From an uncultured Acetatifactor sp. (GTDB taxonomy: Bacteria; Bacillota; Clostridia; Lachnospirales; Lachnospiraceae): a stretch of 64,000 bases of DNA. The position numbers and the translations under genes were made by a program. Below, piece after piece: positions 40,674-49,172 of this stretch. Where the stretch lies: contig CAJTZD010000010.1 of the NCBI GenBank assembly GCA_910584235.1, positions 1 through 64,000 on the forward strand, written 5' to 3'. The notes beneath the pieces were generated by a model. The model ran no database searches, was not told where the DNA came from, and was given only the letters and a program-made list of their open reading frames with translations. How positions within the stretch are numbered: the first letter of the stretch is position 1; every line of letters begins with the position of its first letter.

Positions 40674-43466
40674 ATGAAGCGAGAGAATTGGAACAGAGAC
40701 TGGTATTTTACCAAAGGACAGGCCGGCATGATGAACGCCGGGAAGAAAGTGCAGCTTCCCCATGACTACATGATTGAGAGCGATGTGGTCAGAGAGGCTC
40801 CGGCGGCAGCAGCCATGGGGTATTTCACGGGAACCGTGGGGACTTATACAAAGTATTTCCATGTTCCGGAGCAGTGGCAGGGGGAGCGGGTCTATCTGCA
40901 CTTTGACGGTGTGATGATGAACGCGTCAGTGTCCGTGAACGGAAGTCTGGTGAAGCGGCACCATTACGGCTATACTCCCTTTTCCGTGGATGTCACGGAT
41001 GCGCTGTATTTCGGCGGGAAGAACCGGGTGACGGTGGCAGTGAATCCCAGCATGCAGCCCAACTCCAGGTGGTATACGGGCGCAGGCATCTACCGCCATG
41101 TGGAACTGTCTCATGTAAAGTCCCTGCATGTGGAGCCGGACGGGATTTTTGCCTATACGAAGCGGATTGACTATGAAACCGAAACAGGAACGGAAGCAGG
41201 GAAAGCTGTAGAAGCGGCAGGAGACGGCAAAAAACCGGAGAGGCCGGATCGGGCTAAGAGCGCCAATGTCATGGTGGAAGTGACGCTGCGCAGCCATTTC
41301 ACCAAAGACCATCAGGTGCGGGTGAGGGCAGGCCTGGTTTTGGACAGAGGGAAGATGGGAGCCGGCGGGGACGGCTGTCAGACAGACAACAGGGCTGCGA
41401 CCGGCAAGGATGGGTATCGGACAGAAGCTGAGATTGCCGCCACCCTGAGTGATTGCAGCGAAAAGGATGGCGAATCTGCCGTAATACAACGTGATACCAT
41501 TCTCCTGGTAAAGGCCGGCAGTACCGCAGTGGCCAGGATTCCCATGACGGTAGAGCGGCCCCTGACCTGGGATGCAGAGCATCCCAATCTGTATCAGGTG
41601 AAAGTTCAGGTGGAAGACATGGGCGTCTTTGGCGTGGGCCTGGAGAAAGACGGCGCTTTGGAGGGCGTCTGTGATGAGGCGGAGACGCTTTTCGGCATCC
41701 GCATGGTCACGGCCGACGCAGTCCACGGGCTGCAGGTCAACGGCAGGACAGTGAAGCTGAAAGGCGGCTGCATCCATCATGACAACGGCTTGCTGGGTGC
41801 GATATCCCTGCGGGACAGCGAATACAGGAAGCTGCGCCTGCTGAAAGAATCAGGCTTCAATGCGGTGCGCCTGGCCCACAATCCCGGCTCCCGGGAACTG
41901 CTGGAGGCATGCGACCGCCTGGGGTTCTATGTATTCGATGAGGCTTTTGACGCCTGGGGCCATAGCAAGCAGCCGGGAGACTACAGCCAGTTCTTCGCAA
42001 GCGACTGGAAAGAGGACATGGAGAGCTTTATCCTGCGTGACCGCAATCATCCCAGCATTTTGATCTGGTCTACGGGCAATGAGGTGGAGGAACGGGGCGG
42101 CATGGGAGACGGCTATACCATTGCCGAGGAATTGGCTGCCTGTGTGCGCAGCCTGGACTCCACCAGGCTGGTGTCCAACGGGCTCTGCTCCATGTGGTCC
42201 GGCCTGGACGATGCGAGTTTCCTGGAGCAGACCAAAGCCAGCGTAAAAGCGAGGAAGCAGGGAAATGCCCAGAATGCGGATGCGGGAGGAGTGGACGGAG
42301 CCTGGGAGGACAGGACGGAGAGCTTCTGCAACTGTCTGGATGTGGTGGGGTACAACTATATGGACAGCCATTACGAATACGCGGGGCAGCGGTACCCGGA
42401 GCGGGTGATCCTGGGCACGGAGAGCTTTCCCAATCAGTTCGACAAGGTCTGGGAGCTGGTGGAGCGGCTTCCCTATGTCATCGGCGATTTTACCTGGACG
42501 GCGGTGGACTATATCGGAGAGGCAGGCATCGGCAAGAGCAAGTTCTTTGAGGCGGGGGATCCGGAGCTGGAGAAAGGCCCCTGGGCAATCTCCTCCCATG
42601 CGTCGGAGTATCCCTGGAGGCTTGCCAATGACGCGGACATCACCATCGGCGGAAGCCTGACGCCTCAGGGTGTCTACCGGAAAATCGTATGGGGCAGCAG
42701 TGAAACAGGGCTGTTCGCTCAGCACCCGAAGTACCATGGGATGGAGGAAGTGGTCAGCAACTGGGGCTGGAATCAGATGACGGACTGCTGGAATTACGGG
42801 GAATATGCGGGAAAGCCTGTGAAAGTGTATGTGTATTCCAAAGCGGAAGCGGTGGAGCTGTTCCTGAACGGAAAAAGCCTGGGCAGGGGCTCGGCGGGAA
42901 AGGAGAATCGGTTCTGCGCGGTGTTTGAGGTAAGCTATGAGCCGGGCGTGCTGACGGCGGTGAGCCTGAGCGGGGACAAAGAGGTGTCCAGGGCGCAGAT
43001 TGCCACCACGGGAGCGCCCGCGTCCATCCGGCTGACGGCGGACAGGGAGACGCTCCGGGCAGACGGTGAGAGTCTCTCCTATATAGCCGTGGATGTGCTG
43101 GATAAAGACGGAAATGTAGTAAAAGATGCGGAAGTGATGTTGGAGGCATCTCTGGAGGCTTCCCGGGCAACCGGTCATGCTCTGTCTCCGGTGAGGAAGC
43201 TTTTGGGCGATGAGGAGGGAATGGAAGCCGTGGCGGCTGCATTCGGCGGAAAGTTAGAAGAGGAGGAACCGGATTCCAGCGCCTGCCTGGCAGGCTTCGG
43301 CTCGGACAATCCGGTGACCGAGGACAATTACGCTGCCGGGAAATGTCATTCCTATCAGGGGCGTGCGCTGGCAGTGGTGCGTGCCGGTCAGATCGCCGGG
43401 AAAGCCGTGCTGCGGGTGGCAGCGGACGGATTGGGCGAGGCAGGTGTGGAGATAGCGGTGGAATAA
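40674..43466 (+). CDS. GH2 beta-galactosidase/glucuronidase-family glycosidase
   Basis: 930 residues. Domain order is sugar-binding jelly roll, Ig-like domain, TIM barrel, then C-terminal Ig-like domains. Acid/base E470 (WSTGNEVEERG) and nucleophile E583 (LGTESFP) are present. Exact sugar specificity cannot be told. No signal peptide. Three hydrophilic insertions (about residues 164-195, 223-265 and 515-540) interrupt the domains. AAAGGAGG nine bases before the ATG at 40674 fixes the start; the frame from 40584 upstream is not used. Confidence 0.9.
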   Translation: MKRENWNRDWYFTKGQAGMMNAGKKVQLPHDYMIESDVVREAPAAAAMGYFTGTVGTYTKYFHVPEQWQGERVYLHFDGVMMNASVSVNGSLVKRHHYGYTPFSVDVTDALYFGGKNRVTVAVNPSMQPNSRWYTGAGIYRHVELSHVKSLHVEPDGIFAYTKRIDYETETGTEAGKAVEAAGDGKKPERPDRAKSANVMVEVTLRSHFTKDHQVRVRAGLVLDRGKMGAGGDGCQTDNRAATGKDGYRTEAEIAATLSDCSEKDGESAVIQRDTILLVKAGSTAVARIPMTVERPLTWDAEHPNLYQVKVQVEDMGVFGVGLEKDGALEGVCDEAETLFGIRMVTADAVHGLQVNGRTVKLKGGCIHHDNGLLGAISLRDSEYRKLRLLKESGFNAVRLAHNPGSRELLEACDRLGFYVFDEAFDAWGHSKQPGDYSQFFASDWKEDMESFILRDRNHPSILIWSTGNEVEERGGMGDGYTIAEELAACVRSLDSTRLVSNGLCSMWSGLDDASFLEQTKASVKARKQGNAQNADAGGVDGAWEDRTESFCNCLDVVGYNYMDSHYEYAGQRYPERVILGTESFPNQFDKVWELVERLPYVIGDFTWTAVDYIGEAGIGKSKFFEAGDPELEKGPWAISSHASEYPWRLANDADITIGGSLTPQGVYRKIVWGSSETGLFAQHPKYHGMEEVVSNWGWNQMTDCWNYGEYAGKPVKVYVYSKAEAVELFLNGKSLGRGSAGKENRFCAVFEVSYEPGVLTAVSLSGDKEVSRAQIATTGAPASIRLTADRETLRADGESLSYIAVDVLDKDGNVVKDAEVMLEASLEASRATGHALSPVRKLLGDEEGMEAVAAAFGGKLEEEEPDSSACLAGFGSDNPVTEDNYAAGKCHSYQGRALAVVRAGQIAGKAVLRVAADGLGEAGVEIAVE

Positions 43467-43487
43467 GTTCGGCATTGTCCGCGGCCA

Positions 43488-44741
43488 TCAGGGCCAGATC
43501 AAGGGGAGCTGGCGGAAATACAGGATATCGTTCCCGGCAGGCGCCATATACTCTACATATTCCGCATCCTGATCGATCAGGGTGCGGCCGCCATGCTCTT
43601 CTCCTGCTTTTGTCTGGCGCAGGATCAGGTAGGAGGCTTCCCCGGGAAGCGTAAGGGAGGCTCCTGCGTCAGTCAGCTCCGCCAGCTGTTCCTCGCTGTA
43701 GCGCTTTATCAGCCGATTTTCCCCATCCATCAAAAGCAGTTCCGTCTCCTGGGGCGCTTCGGAAGCGATGATATTCACGGAAAATTTCTGAGAGCGGGTT
43801 AGCGTCTCTTCGTTTGAGCGGTGGCTTGTGGATTCGGAGATGCTGTGGTTAAACTTCTGGCCGTCATTAAAGGATTGCGAGGTCACTCCCGAACCGGCCA
43901 GCAGATAGATCTGTCCGTCCTCCTGTTGGTAGACGGGGTTAAAATAATAAGCAACGTGGCTGTCAGCAGTAATATAGAGGTCTGCCTCAACGCTGTCCTC
44001 CTGGTCGAGAACGTAGTAATGAACATTCGCAAAATGGAAGTCTGTGGTCATATACCTGGCCCCGGTGGCCTCATGGGTTTCATCCTCCGGTGCGGTCAGG
44101 CTGTAGATGCCGTAGCCTTCCAGGCCGGGAAAAGTGACTACAGGTTCGCCTGCGTCATATCCGGTAAAGCTGCCGTAGATTTTCTCCGATCCTGTATCCT
44201 TTATCCGGATATCCCCGCTGTTGTTAAATTCCAGTTGGGAGGGGCCCGGTTCGATATGCTTGCTGGTGACGAAGACCCCGGCCAGTCTGGCCCCCTGCCC
44301 GGGCAGTTCCTCCAAAGCCAGGCTGCCGCCACTTTCGGCCAGGGCGCATCCGCCAAGAAGCGCCGGGGCAGACGCAAGGAGCATAGCTGTTAAAATGAAT
44401 CTGGCGGACGCACGGACCCTGGCGGTCTTATGCGATCCGGCAGACGACAGGGCTCTAAGTGAGAAGCGGCATTTCACTGTCGGCAAGGACTGAATCGCTG
44501 ACAGAACCTTAGCCGCAAATTTAACCACAAACCTATAATGGCCCTTTGATAATAGAATCATCTCTTTGATTCTATTATAGACCTTTGATAATAGAATCAT
44601 CTCTTTGATTCTATAATGGACCTTTGATAATAGAATCATCTCTTTGATTCTATAATGGACCCTTGATAATAGAATCATCTCTTTGATTCTATTATAGACC
44701 TTTGGTAATAGAATCTTTCCTTGATATAGACTACCTTTCAT
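43488..44741 (-). CDS. Lipoprotein with an in-frame 13-residue repeat leader
   Basis: 417 residues from an ATG with GAGGAGG nine bases upstream. Residues 15-66 are four copies of a 13-residue unit (VHYRIKEMILLSK type) encoded by 39-base hairpin repeats. The lipoprotein signal comes later (FILTAMLLASAPALLGGC, lipobox C132), so the mature protein may instead start from an internal codon such as the GTG at 44477. The remainder is an extracytoplasmic domain I do not recognise (IKDTGSEKIYGSFTGYDAGE, ADSHVAYYFNPVYQQEDG). The ATG lies inside the XRE gene's 3' end (11-base overlap), so translation is probably coupled. Confidence 0.7.
   Translation of the reverse strand: MKGSLYQGKILLPKVYNRIKEMILLSRVHYRIKEMILLSKVHYRIKEMILLSKVYNRIKEMILLSKGHYRFVVKFAAKVLSAIQSLPTVKCRFSLRALSSAGSHKTARVRASARFILTAMLLASAPALLGGCALAESGGSLALEELPGQGARLAGVFVTSKHIEPGPSQLEFNNSGDIRIKDTGSEKIYGSFTGYDAGEPVVTFPGLEGYGIYSLTAPEDETHEATGARYMTTDFHFANVHYYVLDQEDSVEADLYITADSHVAYYFNPVYQQEDGQIYLLAGSGVTSQSFNDGQKFNHSISESTSHRSNEETLTRSQKFSVNIIASEAPQETELLLMDGENRLIKRYSEEQLAELTDAGASLTLPGEASYLILRQTKAGEEHGGRTLIDQDAEYVEYMAPAGNDILYFRQLPLIWP
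44543..44730 (-). repeat. 39-bp hairpin tandem repeat, family D
   Basis: Four full units begin at 44543, 44582, 44621 and 44660, with a decayed fifth from 44699. Each contains ATAATAGAATCA, a six-base loop and TGATTCTATTAT (a few arms read TATAAT). The 39-base period keeps the reading frame of the overlapping lipoprotein gene, giving 13-residue repeats. Confidence 0.9.
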
Positions 44742-44964
44742 GCTCCGTTTCCTCCTCTAATTTTCCGTCGAACTTCAAAATATCACCCACATCGCACTGT
44801 AAGTAATAACAAATCCGGTTTACGGTGCCGAAGCGCACGCCCTTTGCCTTGCCGCTGCGCAGAATGGACAGGTTCGCCTCCGTGATACCCACCAGCCGGC
44901 ACAGCTCTTTGGAAGTCATGCGGCGCTCTTTTAAAATTTCGTCAAGATACACTCGTATTGCCAT
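44731..44964 (-). CDS. Small XRE/Cro-type regulator (YozG-like)
   Basis: 77 residues, a single helix-turn-helix: ELCRLVGITEANLSILRSGKAKGVRF, then TVNRICYYLQCDVGDIL, typical of the short regulators coupled to DUF2975 membrane proteins. AAGGAG eight bases before the ATG. It follows the DUF2975-like gene by 163 bases (no gene seen in the gap) and overlaps the lipoprotein start. It probably represses this operon through the palindromes at 46029-46092. Confidence 0.88.
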   Translation of the reverse strand: MAIRVYLDEILKERRMTSKELCRLVGITEANLSILRSGKAKGVRFGTVNRICYYLQCDVGDILKFDGKLEEETEHER

Positions 44965-45127
44965 TTTTTGTGCTCCTTATGCTTTCCCGAAAAGACGGTC
45001 ATGCTTTGGCATTCCTTTTGCTTCTATGCATGATTCGCAATGTGTCAGGACTTTCAGGAGAAAGGAAGCATGCACAGGAAGCCGCTGTCCGCAGGAGACA
45101 GTCTTCGGGCTTTCCACAGGTTTTGAC

Positions 45128-46006
45128 TCAGATAAACATATCATTGTCTTCTTTCAGCCGTCGGCTTTCCAGGTACAGAAAACTCAGCGTCCGAATCCCC
45201 AGCATCACAAGGATTTCCGACAGAGGGAAAGGGATTCTGTGGAAGCTGGTCAAAAGAAACCGGGAACAGAGCAACTGCAGCACGTTGAAGCCTGCGTTTG
45301 CCAGCAAAACCACTGTCAGAAGCCGCCCGCTGGCAGCTTTCAGCCGTTTCATTGCCAGACTGGCTTCAGGGCCGAAAGGCTCCTTTTCATAGCGGCGCAG
45401 GAACAGGACCATCATAAAAAGCAGGGCGATCTGGGAGGCCGTTGGCAGAATCCCTATGACGACCTGAATCGCTAAAAACAGGGTGCTTATTCTCACCAGA
45501 TGACTGTCGGAGCCTGTGTTGCTCTCCTGCAAAGCGCGCAGGGCCTCTCTGAATTCGACGCTGCTCTGTACAAAGAGGCCTATGCCCAGCACCAGCCCAT
45601 AGAGCCCCAGGAGGATTCGCAGCCCGGCAAGGAGCCTGCCCTGTCCCGCCTTTTCATAGAGAAAGACAAGGCGCAGCAGAATCCATGTGAGAAAGAGACT
45701 GTAAATGACGGCGGCCAGGGAGTATTTCGCAATCCCTCCTGTGGGCATGGGAGACAGATATCTGTCCATGTAAGAGGGATTGATGAAGAACCATAACCCC
45801 GCGAAAAGGGATACCGACAGCAGGGGCAGCAAATAGTCCGCCCTGCAGCTCTTGCGCCTGTACCGGAGGAAAGCCATTGTAAACAGCGGAAGAGCCCCGG
45901 CGGCAAGGAAAAGAATCCAGGCCGCAATGTTGCCTGCACTGCCGGACAGAGACAGGCGGCGCAGGCCCAGCCCCATCTGTTCCCAGGGAAAGGTTATATA
46001 CTCCAT
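45128..46006 (-). CDS. DUF2975-like polytopic membrane protein
   Basis: 292 residues with about seven membrane helices. The C-terminal tail RRLKEDNDMFI matches the ending of DUF2975 proteins, which sit with YozG-type regulators in many Firmicutes; this one is longer than the usual 150-170 residues because of extra N-terminal helices. Function is unknown; a membrane partner controlling the XRE regulator is possible (inference). TGAGGT precedes the ATG; a strong promoter and operators lie upstream. Confidence 0.7.
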   Translation of the reverse strand: MEYITFPWEQMGLGLRRLSLSGSAGNIAAWILFLAAGALPLFTMAFLRYRRKSCRADYLLPLLSVSLFAGLWFFINPSYMDRYLSPMPTGGIAKYSLAAVIYSLFLTWILLRLVFLYEKAGQGRLLAGLRILLGLYGLVLGIGLFVQSSVEFREALRALQESNTGSDSHLVRISTLFLAIQVVIGILPTASQIALLFMMVLFLRRYEKEPFGPEASLAMKRLKAASGRLLTVVLLANAGFNVLQLLCSRFLLTSFHRIPFPLSEILVMLGIRTLSFLYLESRRLKEDNDMFI

Positions 46007-46028
46007 ATTTTTACCTCATATTTTCTGA

Positions 46029-46092
46029 AATTATTGTTTCACGATAATTATGAGTATAGAATAACACGAGAATTATTGTTTGTCAATAATTC
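46029..46092 (-). promoter_or_regulatory. Promoter with two palindromic operators
   Basis: On the minus strand TTGACA (46081-46086), 17 bases, TATTCT (46058-46063). One palindrome, GAATTATTG-N5-CAATAATTC (46070-46092), overlaps the -35; a second, AATTATTG-N5-CGATAATT (46029-46049), lies just downstream of the start site. Two related sites placed this way suggest autorepression by the XRE regulator. Confidence 0.65.
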
Positions 46093-46136
46093 CGGATAAG
46101 ATTTTTCGCATTGAGCCTAGAGCCTCTTCTCACATT

Positions 46137-47537
46137 TTACATAAGAAACCTAGCCCAGTATCCCACGCGACGCAGTATTTTCAGAAAGCGCTCCTTGCCG
46201 GGGGATAAAGGCTGGGGTGTCTGTCCCGGAGCCAGATCGTAGGAGTCCGCGTCCAGGACTCTTAGGGCATCCTGCTCATAGGTACTCATTTCCTCCCGCA
46301 GGGCGGCATTCAGTTCCGGGCTGTCGATGACTAACATCAGTTCCGTGTCAAGATAGGCGCTGCGCATATCCCAGTTGAAAGAACCGATGGCGGCGATGCG
46401 GTCGTCTATGGTAAAGCATTTTCCGTGATAGGAGACGCCGCTGTCGTATTCCAGCATGTTCACGCCGCTTTTTAACAGCTTTTCCTTATTTACATAATAG
46501 TCCATGGCGCCGAAAGGATTCCCATTGTTGGCCACGGAGTTGGTCATCATCTCTACGGTGGGGACGCTCTGGCAGATGTCCGAAAGCTGCTCCAGCATCC
46601 AGTCGTCGCAGAGGATGTAGGGGGTATGGATGGATACGGTTTCTTTCGCCTGTTTCATAAGTTCCGTCATGGCATAGAACACCAAAGGCTCCTTGACCTG
46701 GGGCTCTATGGGGTTGGAGAGAAGCTGAATGCGCCTGGTGGGGACAGTGAGCTCTCTGTAATCCACGGCCTGGAACCAGTCCGCGTGCTCTTCCTGCATC
46801 CGGCGGTAGAGCAGGGCAAGCTCCTCCTGCTTTTCCGTCTTTGTCTTTTTGACCATGCGGCAGTCTTCTAGTTCCCAGACGGAATCGAAATATGTATGTA
46901 GCTGCTCCATGGAGGGGAAGTCCGCGCCGTCCTCGCACCAGACCAGCACGTCCCAGTCATAGTTTTTATAGCCGTCATGGCTGCCCAGGAAGAAGTCATA
47001 GCAGTTGCGTCCTCCCAGGATATAGGCGGTCCGGTCGGCAATGAGATATTTGTCATGGAGCCGCCCCATGAAGTTCCAGGGCTTTAAGGGGTTTAAGGGA
47101 TTGTAGATTTTGAATTCCACGTTCTCCTGCGCCATCAGGGCCTGGAACCAGGCATTCCCCATAATTCCGGTGGCATAGGAAATGCCGTCCACCAGGAGGC
47201 TTACCCGGACGCCCCGCCTGGAGGCATCCAAGAGCGCGGCCAGCAGCGCTTTGCCGCTGTTGTCCGCATCAAAGTCAAAGGTACTCAGGATGATCTCCTC
47301 TTTGGCCTGGGAAATCAGGCGGATGCGCTCCGCCAGGGCCTCGCCGTTGTCGGAGATGACATGTGCCCGCTCGCCGCTGTCCTCCTCGCCGTAAAAGCTG
47401 ACGGACGAGAACTGCCCCGCCGTGTCCGCCGTGACGGCAGGCTGCCTGGCATAGGGCAGGATTATGGCGCAGGCGTAGGCGGCCAGCAGGGTGAGGACAA
47501 TGAGCAGCTTTCGTAAGGGATGTCTTTTCTTCTTCAT
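46137..47537 (-). CDS. Phospholipase D-family (cardiolipin synthase-like) membrane enzyme
   Basis: 466 residues. One N-terminal membrane helix (LLIVLTLLAAYACAIIL) anchors two PLD domains, each with an intact HxKxxxxD motif: HDKYLIADRTAYILGGRN and HGKCFTIDDRIAAIGSFN. Related enzymes transfer phosphatidyl groups (cardiolipin synthesis) or hydrolyse phosphodiesters; the single anchor and length fit a Cls-like enzyme but do not prove it. AGAGG lies seven bases before the ATG. Stands alone. Confidence 0.85.
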   Translation of the reverse strand: MKKKRHPLRKLLIVLTLLAAYACAIILPYARQPAVTADTAGQFSSVSFYGEEDSGERAHVISDNGEALAERIRLISQAKEEIILSTFDFDADNSGKALLAALLDASRRGVRVSLLVDGISYATGIMGNAWFQALMAQENVEFKIYNPLNPLKPWNFMGRLHDKYLIADRTAYILGGRNCYDFFLGSHDGYKNYDWDVLVWCEDGADFPSMEQLHTYFDSVWELEDCRMVKKTKTEKQEELALLYRRMQEEHADWFQAVDYRELTVPTRRIQLLSNPIEPQVKEPLVFYAMTELMKQAKETVSIHTPYILCDDWMLEQLSDICQSVPTVEMMTNSVANNGNPFGAMDYYVNKEKLLKSGVNMLEYDSGVSYHGKCFTIDDRIAAIGSFNWDMRSAYLDTELMLVIDSPELNAALREEMSTYEQDALRVLDADSYDLAPGQTPQPLSPGKERFLKILRRVGYWARFLM

Positions 47538-47674
47538 ACAGGAACCTCTTTTATCCGCTTTTTATACCTGATTCTAATATACAACAAACAGAGGAAAGGG
47601 GCAATGGGAAAGATGCTCCCTTGCGGAAAGCCAACAGTGCCAACAGGGAAACCAGGAACTTGGGAAAGATGCCC

Positions 47675-47703
47675 TTGACAATTCCCGCCCCATATACTAT
47701 CCT
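47675..47703 (+). promoter_or_regulatory. Promoter candidate before the Rpn fragment
   Basis: TTGACA (47675-47680), a 17-base spacer and TATCCT (47698-47703). The gap 47538-47749 shows nothing else of note. Confidence 0.45.
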
Positions 47704-47749
47704 ATACCTAAAGCACCACAATCTTTAGCTCTGTACTTTCTGATGTTGA

Positions 47750-48394
47750 ATGGCGTCTCAGCCGTTTACCACTGGAAAAAGCGCAACTGTAGACAAGGCA
47801 AAGGAAAACGGCAGGGATGGCCCAAGGAGCCTGAAAGACATGATGGACTTCGGAGAGGGCCAGCCGGGCGAGCCGGAAAGCGGCGGAGCGAGAGAGTGGG
47901 AGGAGTGCTTCGCGGACTACCCCCTGCACTTAGTCTGCGTAAACGAGTCCCTGGACTGCTCCGGATTTCGCACGTCCCTGCGAGACCTCTTCACCATCCT
48001 GCCCTGCCGCAGGGACAAAAAGCGGCTGATGGAGTTTCTGGCCAGCGACCCGGCCTACCAAAGTATGGACAAAGAGACCGCCCAGACGCTCGGCGTGCTC
48101 ATGGGGATAAATAAATTCAAAGAAAATGAAGAAACTTATAAAACCGAGGAGGGAAACTACGATATGTGTCAAGCCATACGCGAACTAATGGAGGACAGTA
48201 GACTTGAGGGCGAGAAAGAGGGAAAGAAAGAGGGAAAGAAAGAGGGAAAGAAAGAGGGCATCGCCCATGAAAGGATCGAAATTATAGAGAACATCATGAA
48301 ATTGAGCAAATGTTCTCTGAGAGAAGCCTGCAAAGTGGCTGGAAAAACTTTGGAGGAGTACCGGCAGGCGAGAGAAATATATGAAAAGATATAA
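47750..48394 (+). pseudogene. C-terminal fragment of an Rpn-type nuclease
   Basis: 214 residues that match only the C-terminal half of Rpn/PD-(D/E)XK putative transposases: the HLVCVNESL region, FRTSLRDLFTIL, the DMCQAIRELMEDSR helix and a charged tail with three EGKK units from a 12-base repeat. The N-terminal nuclease core and its active site are missing, and the ATG has no ribosome binding site. It is probably a decayed gene, although a promoter-like sequence precedes it and the frame is intact. Confidence 0.6.
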
Positions 48395-48427
48395 AAGGAA
48401 CAATAAAACCGCCCGGATTCTGGAGGC

Positions 48428-48686
48428 ATGAAAAAGCCTCTCTGGTCTTGCCTTATGCGCCTTGGCGGCAGCGATCCTTGTGGTCGGCGGGGGACAGTAT
48501 TATGCGACCGCTATGCCCCGTGCAAATCTGGATGACAGATATGATACCATTGCCCTGCTCTCGGAGAAGTATTCATCATTATGGCGGTGGCGGAGCGTTC
48601 CGATGTGGTTATTCGGATGGAGGACGGAAGATTTTCCTCCTAAAAGCAAGTGTGTCCTGATCAGGATTGAACAGATGGTGGAATAA
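48428..48686 (+). pseudogene. Small membrane protein, apparently frameshifted
   Basis: From the ATG at 48428 the frame reads MKKPLW and then leaves the conserved-looking path; the frame that continues (ALAAAILVVGGGQYYATA, ending VLIRIEQMVE) has only a TTG at 48462 as start. Removing one A from the five-A run at 48431-48435 would join them into one protein with an N-terminal membrane helix. I do not recognise the protein. The gap 48687-48872 shows nothing else convincing. Confidence 0.45.
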
Positions 48687-48872
48687 TAAACAGGATTGGA
48701 GTATTCCAGTCCTTTTATTATGCGCTTTTCCCCGGGAAACCAGGAACCCGTGGGAAGATTGTAAAAAGAAAGAATTGCTATTTTCCGGACAAAGCCTTAT
48801 ACTGGACATGGTGGCTATGGACAGGCCGCCACGCATTGTAAAAGCTTACGGAATCAGGATAGGAAGAATGAC

Positions 48873-49172
48873 ATGGCGGTAAAGGGAGAGACAAAGGAAA
48901 AAGTAAGGATCAATATACGGGAGCCCAGGCATTACCGGGTGGTGATGCACAATGACGATTTCACGCCCATGGACTTTGTGGTGGAGATTTTGATGGACAT
49001 TTTCCACAAAGGCGGGGCGGAGGCGGAGAGACTGATGCTGATGGTGCATGAGAGCGGCAGGGCGGCAGTGGGGGCGTACCCTTTGGACATTGCAGCCTCA
49101 AAGGTGCAGACGGCCCTTGGCCGGGCCAAGGAGGAGGGGTATCCTTTCCGGATGACCGTGGAGGAGGCATGA
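48873..49172 (+). CDS. clpS: ClpS adaptor (N-degron recognition)
   Basis: 99 residues. The core HYRVVMHNDDFTPMDFVVEIL contains the N-end binding pocket residues (NDD, FTPM), and the extended N-terminus contacts ClpA. ClpS delivers proteins with N-terminal Leu, Phe, Trp or Tyr to ClpAP. The stop codon overlaps the clpA start (ATGA), and aat follows, so the whole set is transcribed together. Confidence 0.95.
   Translation: MAVKGETKEKVRINIREPRHYRVVMHNDDFTPMDFVVEILMDIFHKGGAEAERLMLMVHESGRAAVGAYPLDIAASKVQTALGRAKEEGYPFRMTVEEA

Noticed and set aside
44543..44730. Possible CRISPR-like array at the 39-base repeats
   Set aside because: There is no spacer between units and each unit is itself a full hairpin.
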